28,613 nt of DNA from JBMNHG01 sp045627705 (GTDB lineage: Bacteria > Verrucomicrobiota > Kiritimatiellia > RFP12 > JBMNHG01): assembly GCA_045627705.1 (NCBI GenBank), contig JAZQOE010000062.1, positions 1 through 28,613 of the forward strand, read 5' to 3'. The notes under the pieces were generated by a model. The model ran no database searches and was not told the DNA's origin. It was given only the letters and a program-made list of their open reading frames with translations. Position 1 is the first letter of the stretch. Each line of letters begins with the position of its first letter. Both the position numbers and the translations under genes were made by a program. Positions 8,428 to 16,873 of this stretch are shown here, piece after piece.

Positions 8428-9504
8428 ATGAGCGACATCTACTACGATACCTTCATGGGCCACGGCCCAAAACAGATCGTGCACTGGGAACATTGGTCGA
8501 ATCCCGATGCCGAGACATTCCTTTCCGGCATCGACTACTACGACCATCCGCGTGAATGCCGTTTGAAACTGCGCGAATTGTACCCGCAATTGAACCTTGG
8601 GATACCGGAGAAGGACGATCCAATCCCGCGTCCCGAACTCGCCAAGGACAAGAGCCACGGCCGCTGGGGCGACGCCTATCGCGAATTCTGGCAGCAGGAC
8701 GTTGCGGGGCAGCGCTTCAAGACCTACGAGGAACGCATGGCGTTCAGCCCGCTCGCGCAAGGCGATTTCTCCGGCTGGAACATCGTCGAAGACGGCGACT
8801 ACTCTTCCGAGGAAGTCATCTACCAGCGCTACCGCAAGCACTATCCCGCCGAATGGGGCGACAAGGCTCCTGAGGGATCAGGGGTTTCGGTCAGTTTCTA
8901 CAACACGACCTTCCAATGGCCGATGCTAGTCTTCGGCTACCAGAACTTCCTCGAGATGAGCCTCGATCCAGACTTCGAGCGAATCATGGACGAGTTCGCC
9001 GAAATCAACCGCCGCGTCTTCGGTGCGTTCGCGAGGCTGCCGGTGAACTTCGTGGTGTGCCACGACGATATCGTCCTCACCAATGGCCCATGCTGCAGTC
9101 CCGCATGGATGCACAAGTTCGTCTTCCCGCGATACGAGGAATACTGGGGCATGCTCAAGGCCGCAGGCAAGGAAGTGCTGTTCATGGTCGATGGTTGCAT
9201 GGATGCGTTCGTCGATGACGTGATGGCGTGCGGCGCCCGCGGAATCATCACCGAACCTTACACCGACTTCAAGCGGATCGCCCGGAAGTACAAGGATTGC
9301 TTCCTCGCCGGCGAAGGCGACAACCGCATCCTGATGCGCAACAATCCCGGGGAAATCAAGGCGATGGTACGGAGCATGGCCGAGACTGGCCGCATGTCCG
9401 GCGGCTACATGATGTGCATTGGCAACCATATCCCGTTCAACGTGCCGCCCGAAGCCATCAAGCTCTATCTCGACTATTCGGTCGAAGTCGCGCGAAGGGA
9501 TTGA
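8428..9504 (+). CDS. Uroporphyrinogen decarboxylase-like (URO-D fold) protein
   Basis: 358 aa. The C-terminal half has the URO-D/methyltransferase barrel pattern: CHDDIVLTNGPCCSP, FPRYEEYWGMLKAAGKEVLFMVDG, GARGIITEP, and a closing GGYMMCIGNHIPFNVPPEAIK. The arginine-rich N-terminal signature of heme-pathway HemE is absent, so it is probably not a true HemE. Homologous families include MtaA/CmuA-type methyltransferases that work with corrinoid proteins, but no corrinoid protein or activator is nearby. It stands alone between a divergent and a convergent operon. There is no Shine-Dalgarno sequence, and the start is set by a promoter-like sequence ending seven bases upstream. Substrate unknown; cytosolic. 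Confidence 0.8.
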   Translation: MSDIYYDTFMGHGPKQIVHWEHWSNPDAETFLSGIDYYDHPRECRLKLRELYPQLNLGIPEKDDPIPRPELAKDKSHGRWGDAYREFWQQDVAGQRFKTYEERMAFSPLAQGDFSGWNIVEDGDYSSEEVIYQRYRKHYPAEWGDKAPEGSGVSVSFYNTTFQWPMLVFGYQNFLEMSLDPDFERIMDEFAEINRRVFGAFARLPVNFVVCHDDIVLTNGPCCSPAWMHKFVFPRYEEYWGMLKAAGKEVLFMVDGCMDAFVDDVMACGARGIITEPYTDFKRIARKYKDCFLAGEGDNRILMRNNPGEIKAMVRSMAETGRMSGGYMMCIGNHIPFNVPPEAIKLYLDYSVEVARRD

Positions 9505-9528
9505 CCGGGAGACCAGCGCCCGGATGCT
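9505..9528. terminator. Weak hairpin between convergent genes
   Basis: CCGGG (9505-9509) pairs with CCCGG (9519-9523) over a nine-base loop, then comes GCTTT. It lies between the stop codons of the UroD-like gene and the ABC ATPase. The short stem and poor T-tract make it only a possible terminator. Confidence 0.25.
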
Positions 9529-9529
9529 T

Positions 9530-10318
9530 TCACCCAATGTGCGGGACTGCGGCCAGGAGCTCGCGGACACGCGGATGCGTTGGGTCGTGCAGGACTTTTT
9601 CCGGTAGGCCAGACTCGATGATCCTGCCGCCCCAGAGAACGTAAACACGGTCGCACACTGCGCCTACAACCGCAAGGTCGTGGGCGATGAGCAGTACGCC
9701 CAGACCAAGACGATTGCGTAGGTCCGCAAGAAGATTGAGGATTCGCGCCTGCACTGAAACGTCGAGCGCGGAAACTGGTTCATCCGCGATCAATGCCTTT
9801 GGCTCGACGGCGAGCGCCCGCGCGATGCTCACGCGCTGACACTGCCCGCCGCTAAGTTCGCGCGGAGTCTGCGCGGCGATTTCGGCCGGCAACCCGACTT
9901 CTCGCAGCAGGGCGTCGATGCGATCTGGAAGCTCCGACCGCGGACATACCCCATGAACGCTCAATGCCTCGCGCAAGGTTTCACCGACAGTGAACCGCGG
10001 ATTGAGCGAACCCACCGCATCCTGGAAGACCATCTGGATATCGCGGTGGAACGCGCGCTTCTCCCTTGATGAAAATCCCCCGATGTCGGCGCCGGATGAA
10101 AGCACGCGGCCGGAGTCTGGCTTCAGCATTCCAAGAAGTGTCTTTGCAAGCGTGCTTTTCCCGCTGCCGCTCTCGCCGATCAGTCCGACGATCTCGCCGC
10201 GTCCCAGGGAAAGCGTGACATCATCCAGCGCGCGCACTGGAGGACGTCCCGAACGCCTGTAGCACACCGAGACATTCTCTGCCGACAATACGGGTTGGTT
10301 GTCGATAACGCCTTGCAT
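9530..10318 (-). CDS. ABC transporter ATP-binding protein, oligopeptide/dipeptide (OppF/DppF) type
   Basis: 262 aa. Walker A is GESGSGKST (48-56), the Q-loop region is MVFQD, the signature LSGGQ (155-159), Walker B ALIADEP (175-181) and the H-loop His213. FQDAVGSLNP and the YVLWGGRIIESG end are typical of peptide/nickel importer ATPases. It would power uptake of peptides or small glycans at the inner membrane. No permease, binding protein or partner ATPase lies in the window, so it must pair with components encoded elsewhere. It is shorter than OppF (about 330), lacking the oligopeptide C-terminal extension. Its ATG overlaps the AsmA-like stop codon (TAATG), so it is translationally coupled. 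Confidence 0.9.
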   Translation of the reverse strand: MQGVIDNQPVLSAENVSVCYRRSGRPPVRALDDVTLSLGRGEIVGLIGESGSGKSTLAKTLLGMLKPDSGRVLSSGADIGGFSSREKRAFHRDIQMVFQDAVGSLNPRFTVGETLREALSVHGVCPRSELPDRIDALLREVGLPAEIAAQTPRELSGGQCQRVSIARALAVEPKALIADEPVSALDVSVQARILNLLADLRNRLGLGVLLIAHDLAVVGAVCDRVYVLWGGRIIESGLPEKVLHDPTHPRVRELLAAVPHIG

Positions 10319-13300
10319 TACTTCGTCTTCTTCGTGTTCTTTTCCTGGAGATTCTTCCAGACCTTCTTCAGGATCTCCTGTCCGTTGTCGCGGATTTCCT
10401 CGCGCGCGACTTCCCTTGCGAGATCCTTCACGCCACTCCGCAGAGAACGTTCATCGATACGCGGATGTTTCACCGTTCCGCCAACCGGGATTGCAAGCGT
10501 ACGATCCTTGAAGTACTCGGCGAAGTCCTCGCCGACAATATCGACCGCGGCTTGTCCGACTGGAATGTCGATCCTGTAATCCGCATCGTCGGCGAGCGTG
10601 GCGCGTCCGCGGAAGACAATCGGGTATTTGCCAATCGAGAAAAGCTGCTCGCCGGACTCGATCACGCCGTTCTTGCAGACAATATCCAGCGCCTGATGCT
10701 TGAGTTTCAACGTCTGGCTGGAAAGCTTCACGAACTTGAGGACTTCCTCGAAATCCCCTGACGGGGCGAGTTCAAGGTTGTCGAGCGAAATGCGCGACGA
10801 GAAGGATGACTTCTGGAATTGTTCCTTGTCCAACGGGATGTCGAACGGCATCAGGGAAACGCTGATGCTTCCGTTCTTCACAGAGCACTGCGTTAGAAGC
10901 GGATTCACGTAGCCAAGCAATTTGCGAAGCACGGTGTCGTTGATGCGGGCGTTGTCGAGAAGGAACAGCCTTGAGGTTGAGCGTACGCGCTTCGGAGTTT
11001 GACCGAGCGACACTTCGCATGCGACATTCGCCTTGCCCTCGTTGATTGTCGGCGCATACGAGATTTTGGCGACGCCGCCGGAAAGGGATATCGTGGCATC
11101 CGCCGGACTGGCGACAAGGCCGTATGCCGACAGCGACTTTATGAAGGTCTTGATCTCGGCATTTGCGTTGGCTAGGAAGGAATCAGCGCCGTCGGCGAAT
11201 GAACCCGCGACACGGAACGGGCGCGCTTCATGTCCGTCGATTGAGACACTGTCCACGCCAGCCTGGACAAGCCAGCTGGAGAGACGTCCCCAGTCAAACG
11301 CGATATTGCCAGATGCGGTCAGAGCCTTGTTGCCTTTCATGTCCGCGAGAGTCGCCTCGCCGTCCGAAATCTCCGCCCAAGCGCCCTTGACGGCGATTTT
11401 GCCCAGTTTGAGCGTGTCGCTATCGGGTGTCCATTCGCAACCGCAGGAGAGACGCACGTCACGGTCGGAGACAGGAGCCTTCATCCCTTGCGAGGCGTAC
11501 GATGCGTCGATCAATGCGATGTCGGCATTTGCGACGTACCTGGGTGAAGCGGCCTGGCGTGGAAGAACCGCGGAAGCGCGCATCGTTGTCTTGCCGACAG
11601 TGAACAGCGATTTTTTCGAGGGCTTGATCGCGAGTTGTTCCGATGTTAGCAGGAGCTTGGCGTCGGTATGCGATTCTCGTGAAAAATCAAGCGAGAGATC
11701 GAGACCGAGAATGCCTGACATCTCCGGCATGTTGTGGAAGAACTGCCCGTAGTCGCGACGGAATGACGCAAGGTTGAACGATCCGATAAAGCGCGAGCCG
11801 TTCGCGTCGCCAGCTCCGCCGAGCTGGCCAAACGATGTGACGAGCTTGAAAGTGTCGATCGTAAACGGCGACTCCCCGCGCTTGCGGAGCGAAATGTCTA
11901 GCGATGGCGAAATCAAATTGTACGCGGTGCCATCCGCAATAACAGAGAGCGGACCCGAAAACTCCGACTTGCCCTTGACGAGCACCTGGTCGCGCACACT
12001 TTCGAGTGTGAGGGTCGAATGCATCAAACCCTGCTTTACGCCATATCCTTCGCGGATGCCGAGAAGCGGGGCGAAGTCCGCGACAATGCGCGCGAGATCC
12101 GCATCGGCCTCGGCACGGAGATTGCCGGCAGTGATGGTTCCATCGGACAATGATGTCATGCCATCGATTGTCGCGGATGCCCAAGGCGAAGTGAGCATGC
12201 CGTTTGAAATCGCGAGAGTGTTTCCATCGCATGAGACGGAACCCGAAAATTGCGCAGATGCAACAGGGGATGGGATGTCGGAGGCGATAGCGATGTCATT
12301 TGCCGAGCACACGACCCTGGCGTCGAATTTCGCCGGAAGATCGAAGGAACCGTTGAGCGACGCCTCGACGGTGCCACCCGAAAAAAGCGGCGCGCCGTTT
12401 TTTCGAGGGAAGGCAGGAGAAAGAGCCGAAAGATCAATCGAGTGAAATTCGGCATTGAATCCGGCAGTGCGCTTGCCGTCAAGAATCCAAGCCTTTGGAT
12501 CAGCGATGCGGATGGTGCAACGCGCGCTGCCGCGTTTCGCCAAGTCAGATGTCGGCGCAAGAAATTCGATTGCGCCATCGACGGCGGAAGAGATTGACAG
12601 GATGGAAAGGTTGACTGCTATTCCATCGGCGCGGATTTCTTCGAGCGAATCGGCGGGGTAGAAGTGGAACTCGCCATCTGCGATCTTTACCTGTGCCGAC
12701 AGGTCGGCGATTGGAAGAGAAAGCCCATTCTTTTCTTCCAGCGTAGTTGTCGCGTCCGGCGATCGCTTTTGAATCGGCTGATGCCGTTCTTGCGGGACTG
12801 GTTGCGGTACGGCGATTGGTGGAACGACTTCGCCATTTGGGACTGGCGGGGGCAGCGTCGCCACGGAAGGCTTTGTTGGCTGGTAAAACTCGACGCGAGG
12901 CTTCGAGACAAGGACATCTCCCGCGTCGAGATGGGCGAATGGAAGCAACTTCCAAAGCGATGTCGCAAGCGTTACAGAAGGAATCGACGCCTTCCATTCC
13001 GGTTGCCCGGTGCTGTGTACGCGCACGCCCTCGAGGCGCTGGGGCGATGTCCAATGGAAGCGCCACGAATCTATTTCGATGGCGATGCCATCCGATTTCG
13101 AGTTTATCGAGGAAACGATGCGCTCGCGCGCCCAACCTGATGAAAGGACAGCCGGAAGCATCGCGGTGGCGGCGGCGAGAACGAAGAGCGTGATCACGAT
13201 GATAGTCGCAATCATGTGATGGCGGCGCTGCTTGTATTCGCGGCCGATCGCGATCACGCCGTCGGCCCCCGCACCGAATATCGGCGCGGGAGCAAGACGT

Positions 13301-13380
13301 CTGTCGGTGTCGCCGTTGGCAACGCTCTGCGACGTGGCCTGCTGGCGTCTCCGCGGGTTGTGCTCGAAATCGAATGGCAT
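10318..13380 (-). CDS. AsmA-like membrane-anchored envelope protein
   Basis: 1020 aa. A basic N-terminal stretch is followed by one membrane anchor (about 56-80), a proline-rich segment (about 140-190), then a very long beta-rich region of alternating short strands. The C-terminal region ends with an AsmA-like element (LAIPVGGTVKHPRID), then a charged helix. This layout matches AsmA/YhdP/TamB-like proteins that span the periplasm and are linked to outer-membrane lipid or protein transport. Assignment rests on pattern, not strong motifs. It starts 21 bases after the GH29 stop with no clear Shine-Dalgarno sequence; Met56, directly before the anchor, is an alternative start. A palindromic element encodes KNGAPLF near residue 327. 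Confidence 0.65.
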   Translation of the reverse strand: MPFDFEHNPRRRQQATSQSVANGDTDRRLAPAPIFGAGADGVIAIGREYKQRRHHMIATIIVITLFVLAAATAMLPAVLSSGWARERIVSSINSKSDGIAIEIDSWRFHWTSPQRLEGVRVHSTGQPEWKASIPSVTLATSLWKLLPFAHLDAGDVLVSKPRVEFYQPTKPSVATLPPPVPNGEVVPPIAVPQPVPQERHQPIQKRSPDATTTLEEKNGLSLPIADLSAQVKIADGEFHFYPADSLEEIRADGIAVNLSILSISSAVDGAIEFLAPTSDLAKRGSARCTIRIADPKAWILDGKRTAGFNAEFHSIDLSALSPAFPRKNGAPLFSGGTVEASLNGSFDLPAKFDARVVCSANDIAIASDIPSPVASAQFSGSVSCDGNTLAISNGMLTSPWASATIDGMTSLSDGTITAGNLRAEADADLARIVADFAPLLGIREGYGVKQGLMHSTLTLESVRDQVLVKGKSEFSGPLSVIADGTAYNLISPSLDISLRKRGESPFTIDTFKLVTSFGQLGGAGDANGSRFIGSFNLASFRRDYGQFFHNMPEMSGILGLDLSLDFSRESHTDAKLLLTSEQLAIKPSKKSLFTVGKTTMRASAVLPRQAASPRYVANADIALIDASYASQGMKAPVSDRDVRLSCGCEWTPDSDTLKLGKIAVKGAWAEISDGEATLADMKGNKALTASGNIAFDWGRLSSWLVQAGVDSVSIDGHEARPFRVAGSFADGADSFLANANAEIKTFIKSLSAYGLVASPADATISLSGGVAKISYAPTINEGKANVACEVSLGQTPKRVRSTSRLFLLDNARINDTVLRKLLGYVNPLLTQCSVKNGSISVSLMPFDIPLDKEQFQKSSFSSRISLDNLELAPSGDFEEVLKFVKLSSQTLKLKHQALDIVCKNGVIESGEQLFSIGKYPIVFRGRATLADDADYRIDIPVGQAAVDIVGEDFAEYFKDRTLAIPVGGTVKHPRIDERSLRSGVKDLAREVAREEIRDNGQEILKKVWKNLQEKNTKKTK
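12377..12408. repeat. Palindromic element copy 5, inside the AsmA-like gene
   Basis: A6-G then core CGGCGCGCCG (12388-12397) then T6. On the coding strand it is A6-core-C-T6, read as KNGAPLF: one base change from KNGAPFF. Confidence 0.85.
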
Positions 13381-13401
13381 GTATTGCTTGGCAATGGGAT
13401 G

Positions 13402-14754
13402 CTACTTCTTGAGGAAGAGCTCGATCACTGGTACCGCGACGTTCGGCCGACGCGCGGGGAGGCGGAGCGTCAGCGTCTTTTCGCCGAGATTGCCCGTTGC
13501 GGAACCCATCTGCCAATCATCGAGGCCGAAACGCAGTTCCGACGCATCGTTGAGCAACTGCGCGTATTCGACGCGGTCCCCCAGTCCGTCAATGTGGAGC
13601 GCGCCGTAGGGCCATGCGAAGACGTGGACATAGAGGCGATTCGTCTCGGGGTTGTACGTCAGGCGGCAGTGTTCGGGAGTCTTGAACTCCGCCGGTGCCT
13701 CGGTGCATCCATAGATCGAACGTGAATGGCGGCGCATCCACTCGCCGATGCCGCGCAGTCGCTCGATGGCGCGCTCGTCGAATTCGCCACGTCCGGTCGG
13801 ACCGACGTTGAGCAGGAGGTTGCCGCCCTTGCTCACGCAGTCGATGAGCGTGCGGATGAGCTCGTCGGTGGAGCGCCAGCTCTGCTCGTCGCGATGATAG
13901 CCCCAGGAACCGCTGAAGGTCTGGCAGGCTTCCCAGGTCACCTTCTGGCCTTCGAAGGTGTACCATGAGCGTGGCTGCCACTGCTCTGGAGTCTTCACGT
14001 CCCATGCTCCGGGGAGGTCGAGGCGGTCATCGACAATCACATTCGGCTGAAGCTCGCGGACCATGCGGTAGAGCTTTTCGGATTCATAGACGATGTGGTC
14101 CTTGCCGAAGCGGCCGTCGCCAGGGTGATCCTTGTCGGGATACGAGAAGTCGAACCAAAGGACATTCACGTCGCCATACTTCGTGAGCAGTTCCTTCACC
14201 TGGCGGCGCATGTACTCGGCGTACTTCGCGGGATCGCGGCCGGCGTTCATCTTCGCGCGTTCCTCGTCGGAGAGGCCGCGATACGGGCCGATCTTGTTGT
14301 CGATGACAAACTGCGGATGGTGCCAGTCGATGAGCGAGTAGTAGAAGCCAGTGCGGAGGCCGCGTTCGTTGAACGCCTTGACCATCGGACGGATCAGGTC
14401 GCGTCCGGCGGCGGTGTTGGTCGCCTTGTAGTCGGTCTGCTTCGTATCCCAGAGGCAGAAGCCCTCGTGGTGCTTGGTCGTGACGACGAAATACTTCATG
14501 CCGGCGTTCGCGGCCTCCGCCGCCCAGAGATTGGGGTCGTAGAGGTCGGGGTTGAAGCGCTTGAAGTAGCGGCGCTCGTATTCATCGACGGGAATCGACT
14601 CATTGTTCATGAGCCACTCGTGGCGCGCGCCCTGCGAGTAAAGACCCCAGTGGATGAACATGCCGAAGCGATCGTGGGTGAACCACGAAGTGTCGCCATG
14701 CGGCAGGGATTCGAGAGAAGGAAGTTTCGATGAAGATTTTGCTGTCTTGCCCAT
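13402..14754 (-). CDS. Alpha-L-fucosidase, glycoside hydrolase family 29, cytoplasmic
   Basis: 450 aa. The N-terminus has WFTHDRFGMFIHWGLYSQG and the barrel has MKYFVVTTKHHEGFCLWD, both hallmark GH29 motifs. The catalytic nucleophile is Asp202 in VLWFDF. GGNLLLNVGPTGRGEFD closes the barrel, and a short C-terminal beta domain follows. The acid/base cannot be fixed from sequence alone. There is no signal peptide, so fucosylated oligosaccharides would be cut after import. AAAGGA lies 13 bases before ATG 14754. It heads a leftward three-gene run with the AsmA-like protein and the peptide-type ATPase. Its promoter must lie in the 139 bases shared with the divergent MsbA-like gene. Confidence 0.93.
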   Translation of the reverse strand: MGKTAKSSSKLPSLESLPHGDTSWFTHDRFGMFIHWGLYSQGARHEWLMNNESIPVDEYERRYFKRFNPDLYDPNLWAAEAANAGMKYFVVTTKHHEGFCLWDTKQTDYKATNTAAGRDLIRPMVKAFNERGLRTGFYYSLIDWHHPQFVIDNKIGPYRGLSDEERAKMNAGRDPAKYAEYMRRQVKELLTKYGDVNVLWFDFSYPDKDHPGDGRFGKDHIVYESEKLYRMVRELQPNVIVDDRLDLPGAWDVKTPEQWQPRSWYTFEGQKVTWEACQTFSGSWGYHRDEQSWRSTDELIRTLIDCVSKGGNLLLNVGPTGRGEFDERAIERLRGIGEWMRRHSRSIYGCTEAPAEFKTPEHCRLTYNPETNRLYVHVFAWPYGALHIDGLGDRVEYAQLLNDASELRFGLDDWQMGSATGNLGEKTLTLRLPARRPNVAVPVIELFLKK

Positions 14755-14857
14755 AATGAAGGATTCCTTTCACGGAGATTGCGATATCTTCGCAGATAAT
14801 CGCGGCGTAAGAAATAGAAAAAGCAATCGCGCGATAAATCCGCTGGTATCGAACAGA

Positions 14858-14884
14858 TTGACTGAGACACCATTCTCGCATTAT
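14858..14884 (+). promoter_or_regulatory. Candidate promoter of the MsbA-like gene
   Basis: TTGACT (14858-14863) and CATTAT (14879-14884) have a short 15-base spacer. ATG 14894 follows nine bases later, so the leader would be nearly absent; no Shine-Dalgarno sequence is seen. Confidence 0.3.
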
Positions 14885-14893
14885 CCTTGCGAC

Positions 14894-16873
14894 ATGCAAC
14901 ACCAAGACGCAAACCATGCGACCGATTCTGGACGCGCGCCGGATGCCTGGGCACTTTACAGGCGACTCCTCAAGCGCGCGCGCCCTTATCGCGCACGCCT
15001 TGCGATCGGCGTCATCGCCGCCATTCTCTGCGGTGGTTCGACCTACGCCCTTCTTCAGGTCCTCCCGCGCGCGCTTGCGACCTTCGACATGTCGGGAAAG
15101 AAGTTGCCTGTCGTTGAATCGGTGGAAACGCCAGCGCAGATTGCGAACGGAAAAGCGGAGCCAGCGTCTTTGCCCCCTTCGGGCCAAGCCGACACAGTGA
15201 GTCCCGAAGACGTTCCGGCATGGTTCATCAAGGCCGAAAAAACGGCGCGCCGTTTTAATCTTCCGCTACGCAATGCCGATGGCACGCCGTCTTGGCAATG
15301 CTTCGCGTTGAGCCTGATCGCGCTTCCGCTTATCGTGCTGCTTCGTGCACTTGCAGTGTTTCTCAGCCACTACTGCCTGCGATGGGTTGGCGCGAGCATC
15401 GTACGCGATTTGCGCAACGACCTGTTCGACCGTTTGCAGCGCCAGTCCCTAAAATTCTTCGGAGGGTGCGACATTGGCTCGCTGATAAGCCGCACGATCA
15501 ATGATACGACGGTTATCGAGAACATGATCGCGACGACGATCGCCGATCTAACCGAAGCGCCGCTGTTGATTGTTTCGGCGCTTGCGTTTGGAATCGTCTT
15601 CGCCACCGAAAACCACATGCTCGGATTCCTGTTGATCGGAGCCATGGTCTTTCCGCTTTGCATCGTGCCGATGGCGATTCTCGGTTCTCATGTGCGCCGC
15701 TGGATCAAGCGCGCCCTCGAACGCATCGCGGATGTCGTGTCGCGCATGCACGAGGTCTTTACCGGTATTCGCGTGATCAAGGCCTTTAATACGGAGGATT
15801 CCGAGGACAAGCGCTTCCGCGAGGTGAACACGCGCTATTTCGGTGCCATCGTGCGCGCGATGCGGGCCGAGCTGATGATGTCGCCGGCGATGGAGATGGT
15901 CTGTATCCTGATTGGCTGCGCCTTCATCATCTTCTGCTATGTGCGTGGCTTCCGCATCACCCAGATCATTCCGATCGCCGTTGTCGCGATCATGATCTAC
16001 AAGCCGATGAAGCACCTTACGCGCATTGTCCCGGCGCTCCAGCGCGCTAGCGCGGCGCTCGACCGCATCTTCTCCCTGCTCGATACTGACACTCGTCTGC
16101 CCGAAGCCGAGCATCCTGTCGCCCTCTCCGCATTCAACAAGGGAATCACCTTCGACAATGTTTCCTTCGCCTTCTCCGAGACGGGGCGCCAGATTCTCGA
16201 CGCGATATCCTTCGAGGTCCCGCGCGGCGGCATGGTGGCGCTTGTAGGCGAAACAGGTTCGGGCAAATCGACGATCGCAAATCTCCTGGCGCGCTTCTAC
16301 GATCCGACAGCGGGGCGCGTGCTTTTCGATGGTGTCGATCTGCGAGACGCGAGCATCACGGATTTGCGCAGGCTCGTGGGCGTGGTTACGCAGGAGACGA
16401 TTCTCTTCAACGAGACCGTGGCCTTCAACATCGCGTACGGCATGCCCAACGCATCGCGCGAGCAGATCATTGCCGCGGCGAAACTCGCCAATGCGCATGA
16501 TTTCATCGTTGCCCATCCCGAGGGCTATGACCGCGTGGTCGGCGAGAAGGGCTTCACCCTAAGCGGCGGAGAGCGCCAGCGCGTAGCGCTCGCTCGCGCG
16601 ATCCTCCGCAATCCGCCGATCCTCATCCTCGACGAGGCGACCAGCGCGCTGGACACTGTCACGGAGCACCTCGTGCAGGAGGCGATTGCGCGCGTGATGG
16701 AGAATCGCACCGTCCTCGCAATCGCGCATCGCCTTGCGACAGTCCGCTCCGCCGATCTTATCCTCGTGATAGACCACGGCCACATCGTCGAGCGTGGCAC
16801 CCACGAAGAACTCCATGCCCGTCCCGACGGACTCTACCGCCGCCTTTGTGACATGCAGCTGTCCGGCGATTGA
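14894..16873 (+). CDS. MsbA-type ABC exporter (fused membrane and ATPase domains)
   Basis: 659 aa half-transporter. Membrane helix 1 is about 35-57 and helices 2-6 lie between about 135 and 410. The ATPase domain has Walker A GETGSGKST (452-460), signature LSGGERQR (556-563) and Walker B ILILDEATSALD. It matches lipid A/lipid exporters (MsbA) and related multidrug exporters, and is presumably a homodimer in the inner membrane. The loop between helices 1 and 2 is unusually long (about 75 residues, Pro/Ala/Glu-rich) and contains a palindromic element read as EKTARRF (115-121). The start at ATG 14894 follows a promoter-like sequence; an open frame from 14654 overlaps the GH29 gene and is not credible. 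Its last 40 bases overlap vsr on the other strand. Confidence 0.85.
   Translation: MQHQDANHATDSGRAPDAWALYRRLLKRARPYRARLAIGVIAAILCGGSTYALLQVLPRALATFDMSGKKLPVVESVETPAQIANGKAEPASLPPSGQADTVSPEDVPAWFIKAEKTARRFNLPLRNADGTPSWQCFALSLIALPLIVLLRALAVFLSHYCLRWVGASIVRDLRNDLFDRLQRQSLKFFGGCDIGSLISRTINDTTVIENMIATTIADLTEAPLLIVSALAFGIVFATENHMLGFLLIGAMVFPLCIVPMAILGSHVRRWIKRALERIADVVSRMHEVFTGIRVIKAFNTEDSEDKRFREVNTRYFGAIVRAMRAELMMSPAMEMVCILIGCAFIIFCYVRGFRITQIIPIAVVAIMIYKPMKHLTRIVPALQRASAALDRIFSLLDTDTRLPEAEHPVALSAFNKGITFDNVSFAFSETGRQILDAISFEVPRGGMVALVGETGSGKSTIANLLARFYDPTAGRVLFDGVDLRDASITDLRRLVGVVTQETILFNETVAFNIAYGMPNASREQIIAAAKLANAHDFIVAHPEGYDRVVGEKGFTLSGGERQRVALARAILRNPPILILDEATSALDTVTEHLVQEAIARVMENRTVLAIAHRLATVRSADLILVIDHGHIVERGTHEELHARPDGLYRRLCDMQLSGD
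15236..15256. repeat. Palindromic element copy 6, inside the MsbA-like gene
   Basis: A6, core CGGCGCGCCG (15243-15252), T4. The right arm is shortened. In frame it reads EKTARRF, in the extracytoplasmic loop between membrane helices 1 and 2. It is the only coding copy in a plus-strand gene. Confidence 0.8.

Noticed and set aside
7250..8841. Long N-terminal extensions of the GT-C frame (to 7429) and the nucleotidyltransferase frame (to 8841)
   Set aside because: The first lies inside another gene and is Arg-rich. The second crosses a TATAAT promoter and the divergent UroD-like gene. Internal ATGs with sensible family N-termini were chosen.
14654..14893. Upstream extension of the MsbA-like frame
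   Set aside because: It overlaps the start of the GH29 gene and the divergent promoter region, and the residues look unlike protein.
15548..16516. 322-codon minus-strand open frame opposite the MsbA-like gene
   Set aside because: It is antisense to the exporter's membrane and ATPase domains and shows no protein family features.
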